Positions 11,497 to 23,680 of a stretch of 64,000 nucleotides of DNA are shown here, in pieces. Position 1 is the first letter of the stretch; the number at the start of each line of letters is the position of its first letter. The stretch lies in contig PUQB01000843.1 of NCBI GenBank assembly GCA_003024785.1, forward strand, positions 24,687-88,686, read 5' to 3'. This stretch comes from Selaginella tamariscina. Lineage: Eukaryota; Streptophyta; Lycopodiopsida; Selaginellales; Selaginellaceae. Below the pieces are notes generated by a model. It saw nothing but the letters and a program-made list of their open reading frames with translations, searched no databases and was not told where the DNA came from. A program made the translations under genes and the position numbers.

Positions 11497-11673
11497 CGAG
11501 ATTGGCGCGCCATGATTTGGAGTTGAAGAGCATGGGTTTGGCTCAATCCCATTCTGATATAATCAAGCGGAAGCTGGACGAGATTGGCGCGCCATGATTT
11601 GGAGTTGAAGAGCATGGGTTTGGCTCAATCCCATTCTGATATAATCAAGCGGAAGCTGGACGAGATTGGCGTG
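11497..11673 (+). repeat. 82 bp tandem duplication
   Basis: The block containing attggcgcgccatgatttgg, gcatgggtttggctcaatcc and aatcaagcggaagctggacg is present twice with a period of 82 bases; the attggcg motif appears at about 11501, 11583 and 11665. Because 82 is not a multiple of three, the copies are read in different frames. Confidence 0.9.
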
Positions 11674-12810
11674 CAGTTGTCGCTCATGGATTCACGTGGA
11701 GAGCGCCATGATGAATCAAATATGTTCCCAGTCAAACAGATTATTCGGCCAGTGAGGTTAGATTGGGTGGAGTCCCATTCCATTTTCGACATCGATGTGA
11801 CGGACCAGGTGAAAAGTCTGCTACAGAAAATCGTGGGTTTTCAACGTAAGGAGAGGAAGAGGCTACTGAAGGTTAGGGGAAGCCGAAGCAGAGCAAAGGA
11901 ACGCATGGAGGGCCGTTTCAAGGGGGAGGGGGTGGTGGGCAAGCTGCTGCAATTTGCTACAGGGCTGAGGACACTCACAGGTGTGGTGTTGCTAATGTTG
12001 CTGTCCGTTCAGACTTGGCTTACTTCGATGGTTTATCTGTCGGTCGACACTTTCTGTCGTGGTTATTCCAGCAGAGTTGAAGGAAAACCTTGACCTGGCC
12101 AGTGCACTAGCCAAGGCAATTGGGAGCTGATTTCCAGGCTCAGGGACATTCTCACACTTTGCGTATGGGTATATAGCTGACGGGGAAAAGGTATGGAACA
12201 TGTTTCGTGCACCGGGTGGCTGAAGCTGGACTTTAGCCCCACATCTGCTGGGCTACATATGCTTTTGAAGCTGCTATATTCCCATCGAGAACTTCACGGG
12301 TATATGCCCTTCCGGACAAGCAAACTTCCTCGAGATGGATTTCCGAATAGCAAGGGAGTTGTCATAAAAATAGAGGCGCAGGAGGTTGTCGTCAAAATAA
12401 GGAGGTACGAGCTATGTTGGAGCTGCCCCAGGATATTGGGGTCATGCCATGGATATCAGGAAAAGGATTTCGAAGGGCAGGACTACCTCATTACACCCTG
12501 TTTCACACCTGTCTGAAACACCTCTTCGACTTGAGTATGGAAGTTCTATTGGATGTGATAAGCCGGATTGGTCTACGAACTTGGGAAAGCACAAGGCATT
12601 TCACAGAGACATCTCGTATGGCAACATCGTCTACGTATGAAACCCTTTCAAGGCATATTCAATTGACTTTGGGATTTGCTTCAACACTTATGATGTTCAT
12701 GTCTTATCAGTACAATCTTGTAGTGTATTGGTAGGATACAAGCGTTCTGTTTCTATGGAATTGAAGAGCTTTTTCTATATGTTTATCTACATTTTGTAAA
12801 AGGCCGAGTT

Positions 12811-13452
12811 CACTAGAAGAATTACAAGCCTATTATTGGATGAACGATTTGTTAGAGTTGGTGTTAAAGAGGTGTAAGGATGATGGTTTCTGGATAGTTT
12901 GGTATCACAAAGATGTAAAGATATTACTTATGAAGAATTTATAAGGATTGCCTCCAACTTGCTTAAATTCAAAATGTTGACTAGTATCTTCTACTTTCTG
13001 TTTTCTCCACATAGAGGGTCTAAGTAACCCAGAGCAATAGATGTCACTGAGTGGGAAGTCCGTTTAGGGCCATTGAGATAGTGTAGCACACGGAAATAAG
13101 TTAGATGTAGGGGATGTATGACAACAATTGGACTTTGATAGCCATGTCGTTTAATAGAAGGTCCACCTGGTTATATATTTAACTCGTTAGGAATGTTTTT
13201 TCCAATGTAGCTGTATATATAGACTATGCTAATATCAATGTTATCATATAAAAGAAGCACGTGAAAATAAAACATTCACCCGGCACACTTTGAATATGAA
13301 GATACTTAAAAAATAAATATGCACGCACACGTATGGCACACGCGTGGATCCAAAGGTATATAAGAATCTACACAGTATGAACTATCCTAGGTTATAGGTA
13401 CGGGCTTCTCTTCGTTTAATTACTCCGTTTCCTAAGTTAAATCGTTCTTAAA
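12811..13452. other. Spacer before the F-box gene
   Basis: AT-rich spacer. No exon is recognisable. The region just before 13453 is the presumed promoter and leader of the F-box gene. Confidence 0.6.
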
Positions 13453-15196
13453 ATGGACTTGTACATTCCCATCGATGTTGTACTCTACATTATGTCCAAG
13501 CAGAGCGATTTCCTTGTCAGGTATTCCAAAATATCCCTTTTTTTTTTTCATCGTATGCTATTGATGTATATATACATATATGCAGTTCCACATGTACTTG
13601 ATATTATTCCATCCTTAGGGTTTGATGTAGCAAAATCTCACCTCCCTGTTTAATGATCAATTATGATTTACTAACATATAAAACAGATGAAATAGTTGTA
13701 ATTAACTAGTGAATTTTGCTAGGGTGGCAGCGTCTTCCGTCTGTAGGGAATGGAGAATTGCTAGCAAGTAAGTCTGTAAAGGCTCAATTCTTTGTCCCTT
13801 ATGCATGTGTCTTAACGTGTGTGTGTAGAGGTTCAAAAAATGCATAAAAAGTTTTCTTCTCTCTCACTATATATCCAGGAATTTAAATCTCTAATCCACA
13901 TTAGCATGCAAGATGTACTCTCTTGTAAGGTACATGATATGGAAGAGCCCTTGTGAGTGTGGAATTCAAGCTGTTCTAAAGATGCTAGAGACTTTTACAA
14001 ATTTAATCTCTCTATCAATGTTAGGGACACCTAAGGAACTACAATCTTCTATTCTAGATCCTACTCACAGCTATTCGTCGAGGCTACGATCACTTACGCT
14101 CAAGGTCATAGGTGGATCTAGATATAGAGTACAAGAATTAGCAACATGGCTACCATTTTATATTGCCATCCTCAACTGCAGTAGTCTAGAATATCTGGAG
14201 CTTGAGTTTTCAGAGTGGCAAGCTAGAAAAACATGGTTTCTTCAACTGGGGTATGGAGGTTCCACAGGTTCTCCCGAACAACAGTATCAAAACATGCATT
14301 CTACGTAGAGCTCCTTTCACACATCCTGCTTATATAAAGTTCACATCTGGGTGCAATAGACTTGAAGTTCTTGAGATACACAGTAGAGCAGATGGCACGA
14401 AGGGTTATCCTGGGCACAATTGTATCGCCATTTATGTTAGTTGCTTAAAAGAGTTCACCTTAGTCGGACCTCAATACTACTCTGTGTATTTCCAAGATAC
14501 TTTTGCATTGCAAACCCTGACTCTAAGGCGCATAAATGTCCAACGCAACACAATTCTCTTCAATACTCACTTTCCTGTATTGAGAGCCTTGGAGATATCA
14601 CATGGCACATGGAAGGACTCATTAATTCCTCTTCTTTTGCGAATGCACCCAACCTTGTGAAGTTGTGCATGCGACCTAACTTCATCCTTTGCACATGCGA
14701 TGGATCCATATCACGTGTGGATATCCAAGAGAACATGTACTCTGCACTAAGATCGTTGAGAAGTCTTGAGCATTTGGAAGTAGGAAAGGAGTTTCTTAAG
14801 GTACATTATAGTTTTAAAATATAAACATTAAGGTTTAATATGGTGTAGATCCCTAATATTTCGGCAGTATCTACCGGCAGAGGGATGATAAGGGGCTCGT
14901 TGAAGATGGTTGTTGTGCATATAGATGAAGGTTTAAGTCGTGCTTGCATTGATAGGCTCTCTACTTTCTTTTATGGAGCAGTGCTAAAGCTTGCCCCAGT
15001 TTCAAAGTTTCAGCTCAGACATCTTCTTCTTGCAAGCCTTATATCTCAAGGCAACCAGGGTGTATGCAACCCCAAGAATGTTTTAGGAACGGATCCAGAT
15101 GTAGATAAGATTCGGTGCAAGTTCCTTAGTCGGCATAAGATAGTGTATGAAGAGGGGAACGAAGACGACAACCAAGCGAATGAGGACAACAATTGA
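13453..15196 (+). CDS. F-box protein with LRR-like C-terminal region
   Basis: Probable substrate receptor of an SCF ubiquitin ligase. Exons: 13453-13520, 13723-13767, 13930-14800, 14849-15196. The start MDLYIPIDVVLYIMSKQSDF joined to VAASSVCREWRIASK forms an F-box (PxDVxxxIxSxL ... VCxxWRxxAS), residues 1-38. The long third exon has leucine-spaced blocks (LISLSML, LRSLTLKVIG, LEYLELEF, LEVLEIHS, LKEFTLVG, LQTLTLRRI, LRALEIS, LEHLEVG) typical of the irregular LRRs of F-box/LRR proteins. The C-terminus is acidic. Two frame breaks occur in exon 3: near 14236 beside a run of four G, and near 14650, where restoring one C in a CCC run recovers HPNLVKL. So this is a recently broken gene or contains consensus errors. 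Confidence 0.7.
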
Positions 15197-15246
15197 GGCA
15201 AACCAAGAGGACGAACAAGATGAGGAGGAGGACGAGGATGAACATG

Positions 15247-15424
15247 ATGAAGAAATTATTATTAAAATGATTAAATGGTTGAGCACCTTCGCTCTTTTGC
15301 TATTTTATTACAAATTCATCCAAAAGCATATTCGAATTTTTTAATAGGATTATGTTTATTTTAAATAATGAGCTTCAATCTCAATAATATGTTCTTTAAA
15401 AATCTAAATGTATATGTGTGTGTT
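15247..15424 (+). repeat. 3' flank shared with the fucosyltransferase gene
   Basis: Partner of 10276-10463, with similar order and spacing of blocks and about the same length. It starts around 50 bases after the F-box stop codon. Confidence 0.8.
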
Positions 15425-15780
15425 ATAGCCTATGTAGATTCTCTTTATGAGATCAATTAAATAACATCATATGTAGGTCAACTTCTTTCAAGAAAATTAA
15501 TTTTAATATATCTAAGTAGAATTATTCTTAATTTCTATGTGACCATGATACTTTTCTTATGCAAACCCTATTATGAGATATTTGAACCTGGTGTGTGTGT
15601 GTGATATAAACATTACCATATTAATATATATATAATATATATATGCACTAGTATATATATAATACATAGCTTCAAGACATGAACACGAATACGACATTCA
15701 ATTTTTTAAATACAAACATGAAACATAGAATGAACACGGATAAAAAGACAAATATTCTATAGAGTATTCTATTCATCATT
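15425..15780. other. AT-rich spacer
   Basis: AT-rich with TA-rich tracts near 15618-15660. Nothing coding is recognised. Confidence 0.6.
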
Positions 15781-15789
15781 CATCTCGTT

Positions 15790-17640
15790 TAGAAGCTCTT
15801 CATCACATTATGATCATCTTCATTTTCTTCAATAGCTTCAATATCAATGTCATTAATCTGAGGAATACTTCCTGCATGGCTCAATCCCACGAACTTGTCG
15901 TAGGAAGTGTGGTTGGCTATCAACTTGGTATTAGTCCTCGGTGCAAAGCTGATTTTTTATAGTTGACCTCTATTGATAATTAGCATTTCTAAATATGTGT
16001 TTCAATCTTAGAAACCTCCCTAGATTTTTCATGTCTTTTCCCCTGAAACTCTAGATCAAGCATGTATGCTGCAGAGTGAAAGGTGTTATGATAATCCCAC
16101 CACTTATTTGAATTAGTTGGTTCACCTCGTCGTACATAAGATCATCTCACTCATCTAATCCATCCCCTTGTAGACCTTCTCAATCACAAGCACGTCTCCA
16201 TCAATCATTCGTAACAAATACATCACCCTCCTCTAAACAACAAGCATGTGTTCAACCTCATCCCATTATCCTTTCTCGGCATTTATCCTCGACTCTGGCC
16301 TTGCATTGTAAGTGTCATTCACAAACATCTGCTATAGCTTTGACTTTAGCTCCACCAATCTCTTCATCATAAGAAAATTTTTGCCGAATCGTGTTTCATT
16401 GAACTTCAACACTCGTTGTGAAGAGAAGGATGCTAAAATTGCCACTATAGTAAATGGTTCTGAAGGAAGCCAACAAGAGCCTTCCCCTCATCTAGAAGCC
16501 CAACCATCCATGGTACTTTGCAAAATCCTTGAGAACATTGTTCAAATAATGAACAAAGTAAGAAGCCCACACAATCTTTGGCCTCCTTGCCTCTAGAATC
16601 TTGGTAGCAGCCCTATTTAAAGCCTCGCCATCCGTGACAACAAGAAGAATATTCTCTTCTCCGACAATCTCGATACCTCTCTCCCATGTTGCGAAGACAT
16701 TATCGACAATCTTCTTGCTAGAAGATATATCAATGGCCTTAAGGAAAGTCAAATGTTCTCTACTATATGCCATGATATGCCAATTCTTTGTGTTGTTCTA
16801 TGCATCAGCAACAAGAGTAACCCCATAATTTTCCAGCGTGCCTTCACCTTGGCAAGTTGAACTTTGAGATTGGCTTTTTCTACTTGCAACAATTGCTCTC
16901 ACAATGCCGTCTCTGTTGGAGGGTCGTAGGGAATCCCATGCCTCACAATTTGTTACACCATCTCCTTGAAATGATGAGAACGAGCTTTCACAAAAGGTAT
17001 GTGCTCGTTCTAGAAACATCGTTCTATAGCTATATCCATTACTTCATTCCTTTTCGAATCAAGGGAATCCCTAATTCCCTGCTGTCATACCAAAAAACAT
17101 GGAAATCCCTTCTGTAGAATTGTTGCCTAGTGTAGAACTCTTGGAAGTAACAAAATTCTCACCTCCATTGTTTTGGACACCTTCAACACATGTAGAAACT
17201 ACTCATTTCTTATTCTAATGTCTTCTAGCCAAAACTTAGTCATCAATGGTTTTAACCATCTCCTTGAGTTGTTGTCTCTTCTTTGTCGAAATGACATTGC
17301 AATTTAAGATGTCATAACCATCTTCCCATGTGAGATGCCCCGTAACACATTCTGCACTTGAAACCTTGTCTCTCAATGAACACCACTTACAAGACTAGCG
17401 TCGATGCCCACTACAATAGGTTGTTTGATTGCCAAGGATCACCTCTTCCCACCAACGAGATGATAGATGTCACCCCGTTGATGCAGTCCTCTAGCTCCAG
17501 CTCCCATATGTCATCACCCAATATTTTCCAACCCTACCTCCAAAATTTGACACACAATCGCTCGAGGACGACAATGCAAACACCCTGCTACTATTACTGC
17601 TCCAAGCGCGTGCACACTACAATCCCCAAGCCGCCATAGC
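15790..17640 (-). mobile_element. hAT-family transposon fragment (DUF659 type)
   Basis: A plain DNA transposon remnant on the minus strand. In coding order there is a BED-finger-like segment (CRMC ... HLKLQCH, about 17365-17285), a hAT N-terminal region (GIPYDPPTETALREQL, about 16940-16895), a DUF659 core (FLKAIDISSSKKIVDNVF, GEENILLVVTDGEALNRA, FVHYLNNVLKDFAK, about 16760-16500), and an acidic tail (IDIEAIEENEDDHNVMKSF) ending at a stop near 15790. VVTDG carries the expected second catalytic Asp region. The frame is interrupted several times and much of the catalytic C-terminal half is unreadable. I did not find terminal inverted repeats or an 8 bp duplication. Confidence 0.7.
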
Positions 17641-17899
17641 ATTGCCCAACCCTAAGCGGCAACCCCTCTCCTCCCCAAGAAAGAATCGTGTTCACTCAAA
17701 GCTCACGTGAGGGTTTTCTTTTTAGGGTGAACATGGTCAACCAATCCATGGTAACATGGTGTTTGATCGTATTTCAAATCATGTTTTGGACCATTGACCG
17801 GGTCAATGCAAATGGACCATGTTAACACGGCTCCCAACTGTGTTTGCAGGACCATGCCAACACGCTGTGGTCCACGACGTGTTTTGGAGCTATGATATA

Positions 17900-17947
17900 A
17901 TAATGTATGTGTGTGTATATATCAACATTATCATAGGGTATGATATT

Positions 17948-17979
<32 letters not shown>

Positions 17980-20900
17980 AGTATCTCTATCTTTTAATGA
18001 AGGTTATAAGTATGCATTTCAAAGTATCTTAGAATTACATTATCTCAAGGAAGTAATAATAGCATACATGTCTTTTTCGTGAGTAGGCCATCGAATTTGT
18101 GCAGCATCTAACTTCTTCAAGAAAAAGGATACCGAATGTTTTTTTTGTTGCAATACACCACTAATTACAAAGTCGAAAGCGTCACACTCTACCTCAAATG
18201 AATCTTCGCAACTGCAAAACTGGTTCAAAAGAGATAGCTTCTTTGAGTTTAACGAATGCTCGGTACTCTTGAGTCCACTGCCATGGAATGTTCTTCGTGA
18301 GATTTATCAATGGTGTTGTTATCTTTGATTAATCTTTTATGAATATATGGTAATACCCTGTCAGACCAAGAAATGATCTAATTTTATGCATATTTTTCAA
18401 CGTGACCACTCGATAATAGCTTCAATTTTTTTGGATATATGACAACCTTCCCAATTGAGATCAAGTGTCTCAAGAAGTCTATTTTGGTTTGACCAAATGC
18501 GCACTTGCTTTCCTTAACATACAACTGGTTCTCCCTCAATATTTGAAACACCTTTTCCAAGTGTTATACATGTTTCTTAATTGTTGAACTGACAATATAC
18601 ACCATTATGATTCATCTAAATAGTCTCTAAACACATCATCCATCATTGTGCAAAAAGTTGTTAGAGCATTGCACAACCCAAATAGCAAGACTAGAAACTC
18701 AAATAATTCATAACGCGTTCAAAAGCTGTCTTCTCAATGTCATTCTCTGCTACTTGAATACGATGGTACCCAGATCTCAAGTTTATTCTTGAAATATACT
18801 TTGTTTTCAATAGCTTATCAAACAAGTCATCCACTCGCAGAAGAAGATACTTATTTTTTATAATTATTGCATTCAGCACTCAATAATCCACACACATTCA
18901 CATTATATCATCTTTTTTCATTACAAACAGGTTTAATACATCATATGGGAATTGACTAGGTCGAATATGTCCTCGACCAATCAATTCTATCAATTGTCTC
19001 TTCAGTTTCATCAACTCTTGAGGATTTAACAATAAGGAGCTCTAAATAGAAGAAACGAACTTGACAAAATCTCTATTATGTGATTCAGACCTCAACATGG
19101 AAGTAACTTCGGTGGTAAGTCTTCTGGCAACATGTCTTTAAACATGTTTAAAACTTCTAAAATAGGACTGGGAACAAGTTCTTAACCATCTCTTATCTTG
19201 ACTTTACCAATATCTAAAATCATTATAAGAAATTCATGTTTCCGATGTCTAACCGCCTTATGCAACTAAGTTAAGGTAAGAAACATAGAATTCAAATCCT
19301 TATTAATTAGTGTTTCCATCCTGAGCATCATTTTTCTAATATTTTCTTTGTCCATTGCAAGTGTGATTTGATTATCCCTGGATCCCCTCATTTTCGACTA
19401 CATGTTTATGAAATCGTTCATAGCCAACACAAAGTTGAACCCCATCATATTCAAGATAATTAAGTCTAGCTTAGCCTTCCAACTGTTAATTTCGACAGAA
19501 ACTGCCTTTGCTATATTATTAATATTTTGAAAACCTTTATCAAAATTGATTTTTATTTCACTCATCTTTATTACATTCAAATTCAATCAACGAGTTGAAC
19601 TAGTTAATATGAAGTTGTATGTTGCTCTAGTATCGATCATCATTTGGACTCAATCCCCTCATATCTTTCTTGTCAAATATAGCAAAGGGTTAGTTTCATC
19701 TTAAATAGCGACTAAGGCAAGTTGTGTCTGGCACAACATTACCTTTTCTGACCAGTTTTTTAGATCTCCAAATGTTTTAGGTTCAACAACTTCCTCTTTT
19801 ACCATCACCTTGAAATGTCCTACTTGTTGTAATGGTGCCCAACATTCTTTAGCCAAATGACCATACTTACTGCAATTAAAACACTTTGGAGCTTCGCTTG
19901 CAGATTGCGAAAGAGCAGACTTTGGAGTCGGGCCCTTGACCTACTGAGGTGGTGGCAATGTTAACGATTTTCGAGATCTAATGGGTCTTGATGTGTCTGA
20001 AAATTTAGAATTGCCAACAAAAGGACTTGCACTTTAATTTGATGGTAACTGAGTTAATCATTTATCGACCCTTTTCCACCCAGATGTTAAAGAATAACTC
20101 TGTGGTTTAGGTTTTTGTTCTTCACCTTTATTGTACAAGTCTTCTAACAACATATCATAAGCAACCTTTTGAGCTACCTCTTGACATTCCCAATAACTTA
20201 TTGGCTTGTACCTTAAAATCTCCCTTTGAATATTTCATTCAAGTTAACCATGAAGCAACTTCGAGTTTCATCATCGTTCATATTCAGGACTAAACACCGT
20301 ACACTTTCAAAACAATAAGCATAGTCCATTGGGCTTTCCTACGGTCCTTGTCTACAAGTTGCCAAATCAACATGCATCCAACATATACTGCTTTTTGATC
20401 TTCTTTTTCATGGTTTCCAGATGTTTTAGTATCCACGTTCACCTTCAACAATTTGCCACCAAGTTTTAACTTCTCCTTTGAGAAACTGTTTGGCACACAC
20501 AACCTTTTCTACCTTTCTCATGGAAGCAACCTTGAAATAACTTTCTATATTATACACCAGTCCTTTAGAACTTTATAGTCTTTTGAACTCATAAAATTGG
20601 AAAGTTTAATTGTCTTGAACTTACTCGGACCACTACCATTTTCATCTGTTAAAGAATCTGATCCAAAGAAACCTGATTCTAAATCATACTTTTCTTCTTT
20701 TTCTATGTGTTTGGTGGAGAACATTTGGTACTGTGGTAGTCACTAGAATCTGAACGACAACATTATTGATTTGATTGTTCAACCTTAAAACATTCTTTCA
20801 AAGTTTGTTTAGGGCATCCATCATTATTTCTCGTCAACCAAGCTGTGTCTAACCCTAGGGGGTCAACCTGTGTCAACTTTATCCATCTCCTCTTTTGAGC

Positions 20901-22180
20901 CTTTGCGACAACCCTCTTTGCCTCAGGCTCTGGTTATTTTCTCTTGCTTATCGTATTGAACCATAATTTTAACTAAAGAGAATATGCTTGGAATATTCCC
21001 AATACAAAGTTGGAAACACTTTGCAACACCCACACACATCAACTTAAATTAGCACAAGACTTTCGGACATACCTAAAATTTCACTCCGACTCATTGAGCA
21101 AGTGTTCTTTGAAGATTAATAACTCACACATGATCAAATTCTTTGTGCAAATACAGACATATCAACCAAAAATGATAAAATAAATCAAGAATTTAAAGTT
21201 ATCTAAATACTAAAACACCTATGACTTTAGGCAGTCCTACAACCATAAAGAACTTGCTCTGGTATCAATTGTTAAAGTTTTACCTAGTGCCCATGAAGGC
21301 AGCTTGCTAGATGCCAACCCTATAATCCCTTTCTGAAAACCCACAAAATTTGGTAAAGTAACCCATGTTAGGAACCCATCTCCTAGGAACTCATATCCCC
21401 AGTTAGCCAAGTCCACAGTCGATGCTCACCTCATGCATCAGAACGCATGGCTAACCGAGATGCAAGTATCATTTCTAACTTGGCATGGATAAGGCAGCCA
21501 GAGCAAGACTTCATCCACTAGTCTTGCAGAACGTGAACTTGGGCAATCTTTTCCAGGTTTATGAGTGGGTTAACAAATCAAAGAATTGACTAACTTGACA
21601 TACCCAGTCACAAGGGCGAAATCCTGCCAACGATAAGGGTAGGCTAACTCAAAAGTGGGATGTACCCTATCTTGTAGAAGTTAGGGTGGCATAACAGAGA
21701 GTTATGCCTTGACAACACAAGCTTAGCTTGCACTCGTAGGAGAATATATGAATTCTAAGAACTCTCACTACATACATACTCTACCTTATTTATGTGATAG
21801 AGTCCCCACCCCCCTTGTTTTCTAAATGAGTAAGTGGGTTGGCATGCAATGTTAGCCCTTAATGAAAAATGAGAAGACCTAATTTAATCTAAACCTAAAC
21901 CTAACCTCGGGTTAGGACAACCCTATGTTAGGTCAGCCCTTTTACAAGCTATACTCTTGAGGAAACCTAATTAGGAATGTTAAACCAAGGAGAGTTTTCT
22001 AGAAAGTAAGTTTTAACTTTGCTTAGAATTTCTTGTAAATACTTAATGACACTCACCAGATACCCAAATGCATTAAGCGGACTTGTTTTCTACTACATCT
22101 AGGGCCCGTCAACATAGTACAATAAGTGACAACAATCAACCTTCAAAATAAAAGGTTGAGTCATAATAAAAACTATGACA
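17900..22180 (-). mobile_element. Old Ty3/gypsy LTR retroelement, one LTR recognisable
   Basis: Fossil gypsy element on the minus strand. Parts seen: a gag zinc-knuckle region around 19850-19900, reverse transcriptase around 18690-18880 (SRINLRSGYHRIQV), an RNase H part around 18040-18230, and a primer-binding-like site beside the LTR near 21255-21268. The element is heavily broken, with many breaks. Its right-hand LTR is at 21270-22180; the other LTR is not recognised. It looks much older than the chromovirus copies to the right. Confidence 0.7.
21270..22180 (-). repeat. LTR of the old gypsy element
   Basis: Bounded by TGTTAAAG and CTATGACA (TG...CA). Its last 500 bases resemble the solo LTR-like sequence ending at 53526, so the family has more than one copy here. 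Confidence 0.6.
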
Positions 22181-23071
22181 ATTAGGAAGGATGTTTGACT
22201 TCTACCCACCTTGGACAAGTCCACAACTGCAACTTTTCAACTTTTTAAAAGTGGAGTAATTAGTAAGCAAATTTGTGGCAAGATAATCTCACTGAGAAAT
22301 TGAGTGAGTTAAATCCCACCAAGAAATTTTCTTACTTGGTATGGCGGTTGCCCAAGGTTTAGTCACATTTGTCATGTGTGTTGGAACTTCTCCCATATCT
22401 TGCTACTATAGTGATTGGTGTTGATAATGTTCCACTCCATAAATAATTTATGGTACGTTTAGTCATTAAAACCCAACTCTAGAAAAACTACTTGTTTTCT
22501 AATTGTCACAAAGCTGCATCGGTTGTGTCACCTACTCTTTGTAGATGCAGTTTGTTATGTGTGGTTGTTCCCAATGATGTAGTACCTCAATGGTGCTGAC
22601 TTACTCTTTTGGTGCTTCATGAAGTTCTCTATCACCCACACCTCCCTACTCCATCTAGAATGTAAAGACACAACACCATGCTATGGGACAATGTACAAGT
22701 TCTCATCCCTCATTTTTTGCATGAGCTCGACGATGCAATAGTTAAACCTTGGGCATGTCAAAACTCAACCTTGCACTTTCAAATCTTGTCATCCAACATA
22801 TTATCTTTGTGGCTATTGATGACTTGAGGTGACATTGGTGCTCGTGACAAAGCCACAAAACTTTTCCTTTCTTGGTGCCTTATACATATGTGATGTTGAA
22901 GATTGCATCATCTAGTGTCATTGAGATTTTCTTCATGTGAGTAGTTGTCAACACACATAGACCTAACTAAGATAAAAAAATCAGTACTAAAAAAGTGTGC
23001 TCCATTAGACATTTATGTGCCACACATCACACCCCAAAATAAGGGTGTCTAGGTTTTTAAATGGATTTTGC
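22181..23071. other. Unassigned repeat-like DNA
   Basis: No gene or domain recognised. It probably belongs to the retroelement cluster but I cannot assign it. Confidence 0.5.
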
Positions 23072-23680
23072 TGTCAAGTCACGATCCAGGAACTAGGAAG
23101 AGAACAGGATTCCAAGAACAGGAAGGCTTGACTCAGGAAGGACCGAGAGCAGGACAGGAATAGGAATAGGAACAGGACGGATCTAGGAGCAAGACAGGAT
23201 CAGGATAGGATCAGCGCAGGACAAGACAGGAACAGACAGATCCGGAACAGGATCCAGAGCAGACAGGATCAGGAGGAAGGAAAGGAGCGAGACAGGAACA
23301 GGACAGAAACAAGACAAGACGAGATTGATCGTAGTAAGACTGGTGTTGATAGTAACTGATTGTACAACAATTAGGTCGGAGCTTTTATGCTCACAACTCC
23401 AAGAGCTAATCTAGGCATGAGCAAAAGTGGTTGCATGCATGCAAAAGTGATTGCATGCATGCAGAGGCTAAGATGAGTCCACATGTCCCTTATCCTCTAG
23501 GCATATCCTGTGGCATATCCTGTAGGAATATCCTGCAACCGAATCCTGTGTCCGGAATCCTGGTAGGAATATCCTGTAGGAAAGTCCTGCAACCCATATC
23601 CTGTATCCGGAATCCTGTAGGAAAGTCCTGCAACCCATGTCCTGTATCCGGAATCCTGTATTCTGTATCGGGTCGTGACA
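23072..23680 (-). repeat. 3' LTR of chromovirus A
   Basis: Starts TGTCAAGTCACG and ends GGTCGTGACA on the plus strand. It contains short tandem CAGGA-rich motifs and a block of tatcctgta repeats. Confidence 0.88.

Larger units (their letters stand above)
10837..12810 (+). pseudogene. FunK1-like protein kinase remnant
   Basis: FunK1 kinases are an expanded family in fungi; their substrates are mostly unknown. Near the 3' end I read the catalytic loop FHRDISYGNIVYV (about 12596-12636), then SIDFGICF (about 12658-12682) in a neighbouring frame, then MELKSFFYMFIYIL (about 12756-12797), which matches the FunK1 segment usually written DDLESFFYVLLYI. Upstream, the segment around 12394-12560 (YELCWSCP, then GYQEKDF, and LEYGSSIGCDK in another frame) recurs at about 10900-11080 and, inverted and decayed, at about 11100-11225. 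The middle (11280-12090) is GC-richer than its surroundings and contains an 82 bp tandem duplication. Frames change repeatedly, so this is a broken gene, possibly with spliced exons I could not place. Fungal origin is an inference from family distribution. Confidence 0.5.

Noticed and set aside
15083-15286. Serine-rich minus-strand protein opposite the F-box 3' end
   Set aside because: It is the antisense of an acidic GAA/GAC-rich C-terminus, not a gene.
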